From NCBI GenBank assembly GCA_934630985.1, contig CAKTXO010000009.1, forward strand, positions 1-31,531: DNA of 31,531 nt, given 5' to 3'. Shown piece after piece: positions 8,808 through 15,596 of this stretch. The notes under the pieces are model-generated. The model had not been told where the DNA came from. It saw nothing but the letters and a program-made list of their open reading frames with translations, and searched no databases. The translations under genes and the position numbers were made by a program. How positions within the stretch are numbered: the first letter of the stretch is position 1; every line of letters starts with the position of its first letter. Source of the stretch: an uncultured Oscillospiraceae bacterium. GTDB taxonomy: Bacteria; Bacillota; Clostridia; Oscillospirales; Oscillospiraceae.

Positions 8808-10550
8808 GTGAGTGGAAAGTATATTGGTGCAAATTATGACCTTGCAAAAGCGGAAGCTGATAAGGTTGATGCACAGATTATCGAAACGCTTAAGTCGGGA
8901 CACAGTTTCCGTGTTGAAGCTGGCGCGGGGTCTGGCAAAACTTACTCTCTGAATCGAGTTATTGAATGGATACAAGCAAATAAATGGTCTGATTATATCC
9001 AAAAGAAACAAAATGTGGTCTGCATTACATATACAAATGCGGCCGTGAACGTAATTGCAGAAAGACTTGCAAAAGATTCATTTATTCTTCCTTCCACAAT
9101 TCACGCGTTTGCATGGAATGCTATCAGACAATATCAGAGCGTTTTAATCGAAGCTGTTACAACAAATCCTGATTATCAGCCAGATGAAGGTGATTTTAAT
9201 CAAGTTACTGAAGTTGCATATACTTTGGGACATCGATATAAGGAAAATGGCATCCAGTACCTTTATCATGACGACGTGCTGAAGCTTTTCTGCCTACTTC
9301 TAGATAACGCTAAATTTCGTCGTGTATTTGCGGATAAATACCCTTTGATACTGATTGATGAATATCAGGATTCTTATAAGCCGATTATTGACCGCTTCGT
9401 TGAGTTTTTTATAGCAAAAGGCATTGGACCACAGTTCGGCTTCTTTGGCGACGCTTGGCAGACTATCTATCAGTCAAACAAAGCCTGCGGAAAAATTGAA
9501 CACGATAAAATCGATGTAATAAAGAAAGGCTCAAATTTCAGATCTGCACCAAGAATTGTTCAATTGCTAAATGATATCCGCCCAGAATTGCCGCAAAAAT
9601 CAGCAATTGATGGATTTGATGGTGAAGTTTTAGCGATTACATGTGATGATTTTTCGGGTGTCCGTCGCGCGGAACGCAATTTCAAAAATGAATTACCAGC
9701 AGACGAGTTGAGGGAAAGGCTAAATAATATCAGAGAAAAAATCGAACAGAATACACCCTCTGACGAAGATCTTAAAGTGCTGATGATTACACACAAGGTC
9801 CTTGCTTCCCAACAAGGCTACGAGCAACTGTTGGATATATTGGATGATGGATTGCGCAATAAGGAAGATCCTTTCCTTATTTTCTTCGTTGATACGGTTG
9901 AACCAATATATCATGCGCTTGATACCTCGAACACCCAGTTGCTTTATGACACGCTCGGAATCAAGTGGTATCCAATTACAAAAAAATCCGAAAAAGCCAA
10001 ATGGAAAAGTCTTTACGGCCAGCTAACAGAGGCTCGCACACAAAAAGCCATTGATGTATTTGAAGCAATTATTCATAGTCAATTAATACCCATTCCACCT
10101 AAAGTGGGTGGATGGTATCGACTCTATGAGGATGCTCCAGAAACTATATATGCATCAGAGACAACAATTCAACAGTTTTTACAATTGGACTATGCGCAAT
10201 TTATTGCTGTTAAAGATTTTCTATATCCAGATGCACAATTTTCAACGGAGCATGGCGTAAAAGGCGAAGAATACGACAATGTTGTTTTTGTTATCAGCAA
10301 GGGATGGAATCAATACCAATTTGAAACCTATGCACCAATGATAACCGGCCACGTAGCCATTCCTAAAGATAAAGAAGCATCGTATGAACGAAACCGGAAT
10401 CTTTTCTATGTTTGTTGCTCAAGACCCAAAAAGCGGCTGTTCTTCTTTGTTACCGTGCCGATAGATACTGCATTCAGAGCTTTTTTGATAACTTTGGTTG
10501 GCAAAGATAATATTATTACTTATCGGCAATTTATGGAAATGCCCAATTAA
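8808..10550 (+). CDS. UvrD/Rep-family superfamily 1 helicase, GajB-like
   Basis: About 580 residues with all SF1A helicase motifs in order: Walker A AGAGSGKTYSLNR (about 37), motif Ia ITYTNAAVNVIAERL, a Q/STIHAFAW segment, Walker B LILIDEYQDSY (about 180), motif III FFGDAWQTIYQ (about 212), NFRSAPRI, motif V TEHGVKGEEYDNVVFV and motif VI RNRNLFYVCCSRPKKRL (about 527). GTG 8808 has a perfect AAGGAGG seven bases upstream, so it is chosen; ATG 8772 would overlap the OLD gene by 23 bases and has no clear ribosome site. The tight junction with the OLD gene mirrors the gajA-gajB pair of Gabija, where the helicase-like subunit associates with the nuclease. It may instead unwind DNA for the methylase/Mrr proteins. 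No terminator is evident after it. Confidence 0.88.
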   Translation: MSGKYIGANYDLAKAEADKVDAQIIETLKSGHSFRVEAGAGSGKTYSLNRVIEWIQANKWSDYIQKKQNVVCITYTNAAVNVIAERLAKDSFILPSTIHAFAWNAIRQYQSVLIEAVTTNPDYQPDEGDFNQVTEVAYTLGHRYKENGIQYLYHDDVLKLFCLLLDNAKFRRVFADKYPLILIDEYQDSYKPIIDRFVEFFIAKGIGPQFGFFGDAWQTIYQSNKACGKIEHDKIDVIKKGSNFRSAPRIVQLLNDIRPELPQKSAIDGFDGEVLAITCDDFSGVRRAERNFKNELPADELRERLNNIREKIEQNTPSDEDLKVLMITHKVLASQQGYEQLLDILDDGLRNKEDPFLIFFVDTVEPIYHALDTSNTQLLYDTLGIKWYPITKKSEKAKWKSLYGQLTEARTQKAIDVFEAIIHSQLIPIPPKVGGWYRLYEDAPETIYASETTIQQFLQLDYAQFIAVKDFLYPDAQFSTEHGVKGEEYDNVVFVISKGWNQYQFETYAPMITGHVAIPKDKEASYERNRNLFYVCCSRPKKRLFFFVTVPIDTAFRAFLITLVGKDNIITYRQFMEMPN

Positions 10551-10820
10551 ACAATAAAAAGCAGCTCGCCGGTTATTGTTGAACGGTAGTTTAGTACTGT
10601 AGAGGAAGATACATTATATCATTTTATGCTATGGAAGTCTCATAAGCGTTTATCGGCAACCTACCTAGTATTTCCCGTGCCCCATGAAATAATTTCCAAA
10701 ACCTCGAATGACTCATAGTGAGTTTTTCAAGAAACTGGGCAGAGTATTGGCTGTGCAGGATGCGTATTGAGCGTATACAAAACATTTTGGGGAAAAGTAA
10801 TTAGAAGGTAAAAAATACTC
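10551..10820. other. Intergenic stretch after the helicase gene
   Basis: An A/T-rich stretch of about 270 bases. I see no credible reading frame, no clear terminator hairpin with a T-run and no strong promoter. It separates the defence block from the twin RNA genes. Confidence 0.5.
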
Positions 10821-10849
10821 TTGACAAATGTGAATATATGTTCTATAAT
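10821..10849 (+). promoter_or_regulatory. Consensus promoter of small RNA copy 1
   Basis: Perfect TTGACA (10821-10826) and TATAAT (10844-10849) are 17 bases apart. The same pair recurs exactly 364 bases downstream, again without a protein gene behind it, supporting a real, strong promoter for a non-coding transcript. Confidence 0.75.
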
Positions 10850-10855
10850 TCGGAC

Positions 10856-11010
10856 AGGCTAGATCATCACAACTAAATATCCCCGTACTCAAATCGCGCA
10901 AGCGGAGACAGTGATGTATCATCATTGAGCTACCAAGCACCGTAAGAGGCTAATCTTCAGACAGGAGAAATCCTGCCTGTTGGTTAGTGTCTTGCGGTGC
11001 TTTTTGTTTT
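10856..11010 (+). ncRNA. Structured small RNA, copy 1 (unassigned family)
   Basis: A predicted transcript of about 150 bases runs from the consensus promoter to a terminator-like hairpin. Visible elements are a small CGC-GCAA-GCG hairpin near 10900, a CAGTGATG/CATCATTG hairpin (about 10911-10927), and a long final hairpin (10937-11000) capped by GGA-GAAA-TCC. Compared with copy 2 the sequence differs by many bases, but stems are kept: the apical stem is AGGA/TCCT here and AGAA/TTCT there, with the same GAAA tetraloop. The role is unknown; a plasmid-type regulatory RNA, a regulator of the adjacent defence or partition genes, or an RNA guide/antitoxin are possibilities. I do not recognise an established RNA family. 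Confidence 0.6.
10937..11010 (+). terminator. Terminator hairpin of small RNA copy 1
   Basis: GCACCGTAAGA (10937-10947) pairs with TCTTGCGGTGC (10990-11000), with one G-U pair, and is followed by TTTTTGTTTT. An inner stem with a GAAA tetraloop lies inside it. The T-run right after the stem is typical of intrinsic termination. Confidence 0.65.
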
Positions 11011-11184
11011 CCAGATGCGGGGATTGTGATGTGAGGCTGTGCAGCTTGACAAGTTCATACCCGCCAGAAAATGGGATACGACTTTGCGAGGATAGGAGCA
11101 GGGCAACGCTGCGGTGGAACTCCGGGGCAGGAACGGCATTGGAATAGGGCGGCAGCATAATTTGAGGGGCGGAAAAAATTTTTC

Positions 11185-11213
11185 TTGACATTTACGAACA
11201 TATATTCTATAAT
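11185..11213 (+). promoter_or_regulatory. Consensus promoter of small RNA copy 2
   Basis: Perfect TTGACA (11185-11190) and TATAAT (11208-11213) with a 17-base spacer, exactly 364 bases after the copy 1 promoter. Confidence 0.75.
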
Positions 11214-11219
11214 GCAGGC

Positions 11220-11376
11220 AGGTTGAAACACCGCAATTGAATATTTGTGTTCTCGATTCGCGTATGCGGAGCCAATGATGGTTTATCATTGAGACTGCCC
11301 TAGCACCGTAAGAGGCTTACCTTCAGACAGAAGAAATTCTGCCTGTGTGGTTGGCATCTTACGGTGCTTTTGTTTT
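11220..11376 (+). ncRNA. Structured small RNA, copy 2 (unassigned family)
   Basis: Paralogue of the RNA at 10856-11010. It begins just after the -10 box, has a GGCAG...CTGCC closing helix (about 11216-11299), CGC-GTAT-GCG and CAATGAT/ATCATTG hairpins, then the final hairpin GCACCGTAAGA/TCTTACGGTGC (11303-11367), where the wobble pair of copy 1 has become a Watson-Crick pair. The apical stem AGAA-GAAA-TTCT is compensated relative to copy 1. Conservation of pairing over base identity argues for selection on RNA structure. Two full copies, each with its own promoter, suggest either dosage or two related specificities. Confidence 0.6.
11303..11376 (+). terminator. Terminator hairpin of small RNA copy 2
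   Basis: GCACCGTAAGA (11303-11313) pairs perfectly with TCTTACGGTGC (11357-11367), followed by TTTTGTTTT. Confidence 0.65.
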
Positions 11377-11531
11377 GCCCGAAATTGAGGCGTGAATATT
11401 GGCGGTGTGAAGCCGTGCAGCTTGACAAGTGAATACCTGCCAGAAAATGGGATACGACTTTGCGAGGATAAGAGCGAGGCAACGCTCCGGTGAGATTCCG
11501 GGGCAGGAACGACATTGGAGTAGGGCAGCAT

Positions 11532-11998
11532 GAAAAGGTACGTCAAGGGGGAATAGGAACAGCGCGAAAGGAACGTAATAGTTACTAATTTTTCAATGCG
11601 ACTTTTGTGGAATATCAATGAAAATTAAAAATCTTTCCCAAAACACCCTCACAAAACCCCGTTTTTCCCGCGATGAGTGAAGGGGTATTGTCCCTCTCCA
11701 TGTACCTTGACAAGTTCATACTCATTCATCTGATACATTCTCCCCCACCAGAGCCGGAAGGCCGTGCGCCATGACCGTTATATGCGAGCGACAACCACGG
11801 GCCTCAAATGCCGGACAGCAACCGGCAAGGCGACGACGGCGGGGGCAGGACAATGATACTTCTCGAAAGAGCTGGGCGGAAGCGCAGGGGTGGGACTCCC
11901 ATGGACCCGATTCGCTGTCGGGCGTCAGATGAATCCAGAGCGCACGGGGGCGAGGGCGAATAGGTGCGCAAAAATCTGAATTTTGAAAGGAAAATCAA
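11532..11998 (+). other. Leader region upstream of the parM-like gene
   Basis: About 470 bases without a credible gene. An A/T-rich first part (to about 11640) is followed by a G/C-rich leader (about 11750-11960). It holds the third direct repeat at 11707 and ends with the AAAGGA ribosome site (11986-11991) for the ATG at 11999. Confidence 0.45.
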
Positions 11999-12913
11999 AT
12001 GAAAACAATCAACAACATCAAAATCATTGGTGTGGATGCCGGATACGGAAACATGAAAACGGCAAATTTCTGCTTCCGCACTGGCCTGACCGCCTATGAC
12101 ACAGAACCCTTGTTTACCAAAAATATGCTAGTCTATGAGGGCCGCTACTACCTGATCGGTGAGGGACACAAGACCTACACCGCCGAGAAAACGTTAGATG
12201 AGGACTATTATGTTCTCACCCTTGCCGCCATTGCCATGGAGCTGAACCGGGAACAGCTGACGGAGGCAGACGTTTATCTCTCCGCTGGGCTGCCCCTTAG
12301 CTGGGTGCTGGAGCAGAAGGATGATTATCTTGCCTACTTGCTGAAGAATCAGGAAGTGGAATTTTCGTTTAAGGGAGTACGGTACAAAATTCGCATAGTC
12401 GGTGCGGATATTCTTCCCCAGGGGTACGCCGCTATTGCGGACAAGCTGGATGGCCTGAAAGGGATGACGTTGCTCTGCGACATTGGCAACGGCACCATGA
12501 ATCTCATGTATCTTCGGGATGGGGATGCCATTCCAGATAAAATGTACACAGAGAAATTCGGAACTCAACAGTGCGTGAACGCCATCCTGGAGGCAGTTAT
12601 GAACAAGTACCAGGTGGTCATGGACGAGGGAATCGTGGAGTCGTTCCTGCGAACCGGCGAGGCAGATGTGTCCAAGGAATATCTGAAAATCATGAAAACG
12701 GCGGCCATACGATATGTCCAGGAAATTCTACGTCGGCTTCAGGCACATGATTATACGCCGTCTCTCATGCGGCTGTACGTGGTAGGCGGTGGTGGTTGCC
12801 TGCTTCGGAATTTCGCCAAGCTGGACAGCAGCCGTGTCACCTTCGATGATGACATTTGCGCCACTGCCAAGGGCTACGAGTTCCTGACGGAATATCATCT
12901 ACGCAATGGTTGA
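11999..12913 (+). CDS. ParM/StbA-family actin-like plasmid segregation ATPase
   Basis: A 304-residue protein of the ParM/Alp actin-like family, which forms filaments that push DNA copies apart. The N-terminal phosphate-1 loop reads IIGVDAGYGNMKTANF (about residues 8-23), the second phosphate loop is LLCDIGNGTMNLMYL (about 158-172), and LYVVGGGGCLLRNF (about 260-273) matches the adenosine motif. Length is usual for the family. AAAGGA lies eight bases before the ATG. It overlaps the next gene by eight bases, giving a parM-parR type cassette. Finding it in a chromosomally integrated element suggests that the element has a plasmid-like extrachromosomal stage or derives from a plasmid. Confidence 0.85.
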   Translation: MKTINNIKIIGVDAGYGNMKTANFCFRTGLTAYDTEPLFTKNMLVYEGRYYLIGEGHKTYTAEKTLDEDYYVLTLAAIAMELNREQLTEADVYLSAGLPLSWVLEQKDDYLAYLLKNQEVEFSFKGVRYKIRIVGADILPQGYAAIADKLDGLKGMTLLCDIGNGTMNLMYLRDGDAIPDKMYTEKFGTQQCVNAILEAVMNKYQVVMDEGIVESFLRTGEADVSKEYLKIMKTAAIRYVQEILRRLQAHDYTPSLMRLYVVGGGGCLLRNFAKLDSSRVTFDDDICATAKGYEFLTEYHLRNG

Positions 12914-13244
12914 AAACATTCGGAATATCAAGCTCCGCTTGAATCTCGACAAGCCGGAGGCCAGGAGAGCCAACGAGATTTTGAGCAGTTGCGGAGGATC
13001 CATGAGCCAGTTTATCATTGCGGCGGTGAATGCCTACGGGAGCTACCTGGACGAGGAAGAAGCGAAACGGCACTTTGTTCAGCAGGTCAATGATTCTCTG
13101 CGAAAGACGTTACTGGAAGTATTAGGGAATGCCATTGCCCGAACTATTCCTGTAGAAGCCACACCGGAAGCTTCGTCCGGGAATCAAAAGGCTATGGAAA
13201 GAAGTGCGGAAAAGGCTGGGAATTTCCTGAAAAGCTTCTTCTGA
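12906..13244 (+). CDS. ParR/StbB-like ribbon-helix-helix partner of the ParM-like protein
   Basis: A 112-residue protein translated from an ATG inside the end of the parM-like gene. The N-terminal part (NIKLRLNLDKPEARRANEIL, then a GSMSQFIIAAVNAYGSYL helix) fits a ribbon-helix-helix DNA-binding fold. The C-terminal tail is lysine- and alanine-rich and would be the part contacting the filament. By position this is the centromere-binding adaptor of the partition pair. Sequence identity within ParR families is low, so the assignment rests on size, fold-like pattern and location. Confidence 0.7.
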   Translation: MVENIRNIKLRLNLDKPEARRANEILSSCGGSMSQFIIAAVNAYGSYLDEEEAKRHFVQQVNDSLRKTLLEVLGNAIARTIPVEATPEASSGNQKAMERSAEKAGNFLKSFF

Positions 13245-13502
13245 GTGCAAGAATCTCCGAAAATTGCAGTAAAATGGAAAAAATTGGCTGCAAATCCTGT
13301 AGCTTTTGGCAGCAGCCGAAAGTCAGATGAGAATGCCATATTTCATCCTGCTGTCAGGAAGATAGGGAAATTGGGAGCAGTCGGTGTAAACGACCCCGTC
13401 ATCCTCGTATCCCAGTGGAACGCACAGTGTTCGGCCTGTGTGTTCCATTTTATCCACGAAGCCAAAAAGTTTGAGGGTATGTCCTTAGAGGTAACGAGCA
13501 TC
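13245..13502. other. Non-coding stretch between the partition and mobilization genes
   Basis: A frame without interruption exists here, beginning with GTG at 13245, but it has no ribosome site, no recognisable motif, and runs straight through the candidate oriT to the mobC start. I read it as non-coding leader DNA, probably part of the transfer origin region. Confidence 0.5.
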
Positions 13503-13549
13503 GGATTTGTTGGCACAAATCCAGAATCCACACCGTTTCCGGGTGTGGA
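13503..13549 (+). other. Candidate oriT: two adjacent perfect hairpins
   Basis: GGATTTGT (13503-13510) pairs with ACAAATCC (13515-13522) over a 4-base loop. After 4 bases TCCACACC (13527-13534) pairs with GGTGTGGA (13542-13549) over a 7-base loop. The pair lies just upstream of mobC and the relaxase gene, where transfer origins of MOBP elements usually sit. The nick would be expected beside one of the hairpins; I cannot place it. Confidence 0.55.
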
Positions 13550-13571
13550 CTACCCAAACCAAAGGAGGTAG

Positions 13572-13829
13572 ATGAAGAAAAACAACACAAGGCTCCAATT
13601 GCGGTTGAGCCTGAAAGAGAAAGACAAAATTGAACGCAACGCCAGACGTTGCGGTATGAGCGTATCGGGGTATGTCCGGCAATGCTGTCTGGGCAGGGAG
13701 CCGAGAAGCAGGCCACCGGATGTGTTCTGGGAGCTGCTGGAAGAACTGTATGCTATAGCAGCACTTCTCCCAATGCCGGAACAGCAGCGGCTTTCCGGGC
13801 TGATTCTGCGGTTACAGGAGGCGGTGTAG
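13572..13829 (+). CDS. mobC: MobC-like relaxosome accessory protein
   Basis: An 85-residue basic protein beginning MKKNNTRLQLRLSLKEKDK, with GMSVSGYVRQCCLG forming the typical helix of MobC/ribbon-helix-helix mobilization proteins. Such proteins bind oriT and help the relaxase open the strands. AAAGGAGG precedes the ATG and the stop codon is followed directly by the relaxase start, so the two are co-translated. It begins 22 bases after the second oriT hairpin. Confidence 0.82.
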   Translation: MKKNNTRLQLRLSLKEKDKIERNARRCGMSVSGYVRQCCLGREPRSRPPDVFWELLEELYAIAALLPMPEQQRLSGLILRLQEAV

Positions 13830-15170
13830 ATGGCGACTACAAAGCTATGGCATATCCAGGGACGGCTGAAAGACTTGGTGGATTATGTGGAAAATCCAGA
13901 GAAAACAGTCAAGCCAGGATTGCAGGATTTCTTCAATGTGTTCTCTTACACCCAAAATCCGGATAAAACAGCGGGCGGCCAATTCGTCACCGCCATCAAC
14001 TGCCAGAAAGACATTGCCTTGCAGCAGATGATTTTAACCAAACAGCGCTACGGAAAGGAGGACGGCTATATTGCGTGGCACGGCTACCAGAGCTTCAAGC
14101 CCGGAGAGGTCACGCCGGAACAGTGTCACGCTTTAGGCGTGGAGCTGGCAAAGCAGATGTGGGGAGATCGGTTCCAGGTCATTGTCACTACCCATTTAGA
14201 CAAGGAGCACCTGCACAATCATTTCTGCGTAAATTCCGTATCTTTCAAGGATGGCGGAAAGTACAATTTCTCCAAGAAAGAGTTAAAGCGTCTGCGGGAT
14301 ACCTCTGACCGCCTGTGCCGGGAGCATGGGCTATCCGTGGTGGAGCATCCCCACAAAGCCCCATCCCGACAGGTCTGGCTGGATGAACAGGCGAGGAAGC
14401 CCACCCGGTACAACATCTACCGAGCGGATGTGCAGAAAGCCATCGACTGCAACGCCACCGGGAAACAGGTCGTACAGCACTTGCGGAAGATGGGATACAT
14501 TGTAGATACCAGAGGAGCGAATCTGAAAATCCGCTTGCCCCAGTATCCGCATTTTACCCGGCTGGATACGCTGAATCCCCGCTGGACCAACAAGGGGCTG
14601 GAACACCTGATTTACGACCGGGACATATCCGAGTTTGGCCGCCTGGAACGCCCGCAGGTGCTTGAAATCCCGGACTGGCTGAAAGCAGCATACCAGCCCC
14701 GGAAACACACAACTAAAATTTATAGGCTGTATCTCTACTATTGCTACCAGCTGGGGATTTTGCCCAAAGGCACGACTTACCGTCCCACCAGCCCGCAACT
14801 GCGGGCTGACCTCCGGCGTCTGGATGATATTGACCGACAGACCCGGTATCTGACCAGCCACAATATCGAAACCGTAGAGGAATTACTGGCAGATCGAGCG
14901 GCAAAAGAATCACAGCTGGAAGCATTGACTACCCAACGCTCCAAGCTCCAGAACAAAATCCGCCGCGCCACCCCGGAAAAGAAGATTCTTCTCCGAAAAG
15001 AGAAAGCGGAGGTTACTGCCAAAATCACAGCCCTGCGCAAGGACATCCGGGACAGTAAGGAAATCGAACAGCGTTCCCTGGAAATTCAGGATACGTTGGA
15101 TCGTGCTTTTGAAGCGGAGCATACCGGCAGGAACAGAAAGGAGCATGCCTATTTGCATGAAAATCGATAA
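13830..15170 (+). CDS. MOBP-type relaxase (mobilization nuclease)
   Basis: A 446-residue relaxase. Motif I near the N-terminus, LVDYVENPEKTVKPG, holds the likely catalytic tyrosine in the usual Y-x-x-NP-x-K-T setting. A GGQFVTAINC segment follows, and motif III is TTHLDKEHLHNHFCVNSVSF (around residue 115), with the metal-binding histidines. The last third (from about residue 335) is rich in K/E/R and predicted coiled coil. It is shorter than helicase-fused relaxases and complete for a mobilizable element. No coupling protein or type IV secretion genes are present, so transfer would need a helper conjugative element. The ribosome site CAGGAGG lies at the end of mobC. Confidence 0.9.
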   Translation: MATTKLWHIQGRLKDLVDYVENPEKTVKPGLQDFFNVFSYTQNPDKTAGGQFVTAINCQKDIALQQMILTKQRYGKEDGYIAWHGYQSFKPGEVTPEQCHALGVELAKQMWGDRFQVIVTTHLDKEHLHNHFCVNSVSFKDGGKYNFSKKELKRLRDTSDRLCREHGLSVVEHPHKAPSRQVWLDEQARKPTRYNIYRADVQKAIDCNATGKQVVQHLRKMGYIVDTRGANLKIRLPQYPHFTRLDTLNPRWTNKGLEHLIYDRDISEFGRLERPQVLEIPDWLKAAYQPRKHTTKIYRLYLYYCYQLGILPKGTTYRPTSPQLRADLRRLDDIDRQTRYLTSHNIETVEELLADRAAKESQLEALTTQRSKLQNKIRRATPEKKILLRKEKAEVTAKITALRKDIRDSKEIEQRSLEIQDTLDRAFEAEHTGRNRKEHAYLHENR

Positions 15171-15205
15171 AGTTGGAAATCATTGGGAGAAAAGGGGGCA
15201 GTAAC

Positions 15206-15469
15206 ATGGAAATTATTCAGGATGATGCAAAGAAGCTGGTACAGGTGTGGCTGAGCCGGAAGGAGAGTGGGGACGAGGCTCTGCAAAATCAGTTGAAGCC
15301 CATGTATGCCCAGTGGAAGCAGCAGAAATATATGGTGGCGGTATTTCACTCCGGGCAGGAGGATTTGAAGGAGAACACCATGGCACTGCTGGCGTATAAC
15401 AAACGGCGCAGTGCGGAACTGGCGGTGCAGCGGGAGAAGAAGCGGCGGACGGCAAGCATGGAGCGCTGA
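15206..15469 (+). CDS. Small conserved-looking protein downstream of the relaxase (unknown)
   Basis: An 87-residue charged protein (MEIIQDDAKKLVQVWLSRKE at its start, KKRRTASMER at its end). ATG 15206 follows AAAGGGGGCA at good spacing; an upstream in-frame ATG at 15173 has no such site. Helical, with no membrane segment or known catalytic motif. It ends seven bases before a strong terminator, so it is the last gene of the mobilization operon. I do not recognise the family; a relaxosome accessory or element-regulation role is possible by position only. Confidence 0.65.
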   Translation: MEIIQDDAKKLVQVWLSRKESGDEALQNQLKPMYAQWKQQKYMVAVFHSGQEDLKENTMALLAYNKRRSAELAVQREKKRRTASMER

Positions 15470-15475
15470 GAACTT

Positions 15476-15507
15476 GACGGGAAGGAGCAATCTTTCCCGT
15501 CTTTTTT
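15476..15507 (+). terminator. Intrinsic terminator of the mobilization operon
   Basis: GACGGGAA (15476-15483) pairs with TTCCCGTC (15494-15501), followed immediately by TTTTTT. It cleanly separates the mobilization genes from the rhuM-recombinase operon. Confidence 0.85.
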
Positions 15508-15518
15508 CTCTTTTTGTC

Positions 15519-15547
15519 TTGCAATAAGCAAAACTCTATGTTACAAT
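15519..15547 (+). promoter_or_regulatory. Predicted promoter of the rhuM-recombinase operon
   Basis: TTGCAA (15519-15524) and TACAAT (15542-15547), spaced 17 bases, lie just after the terminator and about 50 bases before the rhuM start. Confidence 0.65.
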
Positions 15548-15596
15548 ATTATCTGTAATAGGAAAACCAGAAACGACGATATGGAGAAATAACGAT

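Larger units (their letters stand above)
10821..11531 (+). repeat. Two-copy tandem repeat (about 364-376 base unit)
   Basis: The unit 10821-11158 recurs at 11185-11531. The promoter and RNA part has diverged considerably, while the trailing part (11062-11158 versus 11438-11531, starting GCCAGAAAATGGGATACGAC) is nearly identical. This unequal conservation suggests either recent gene conversion of the trailing part or selection on it as a binding site. The antisense frames in it are not convincing as genes. Confidence 0.75.
11046..11721 (+). repeat. Three direct repeats of TTGACAAGTTCATAC, candidate partition or control site
   Basis: The 15-base sequence occurs at 11046-11060, 11422-11436 (two mismatches) and 11707-11721, all upstream of the parM-like gene. 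Spaced direct repeats next to a ParM/ParR pair are what a ParR-bound centromere looks like, though spacing here is wide. The third copy could also serve as a -35 box (TTGACA 11707-11712) with TGATAC (11731-11736) for the partition genes. The function is inferred from position only. Confidence 0.4.

Noticed and set aside
10922..11618. Several minus-strand frames in the tandem repeat, similar between the two copies
   Set aside because: Their similarity simply reflects the DNA duplication. They cross the RNA hairpins and lack ribosome sites.
10821..11721. CRISPR array or tracr-like locus
   Set aside because: Only two or three copies with long unequal spacing and no cas genes; the units carry promoters and terminators instead.
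13245..13571. 108-codon frame between the parR-like and mobC genes
   Set aside because: GTG start without a ribosome site, no motif, and it spans the two oriT-like hairpins.
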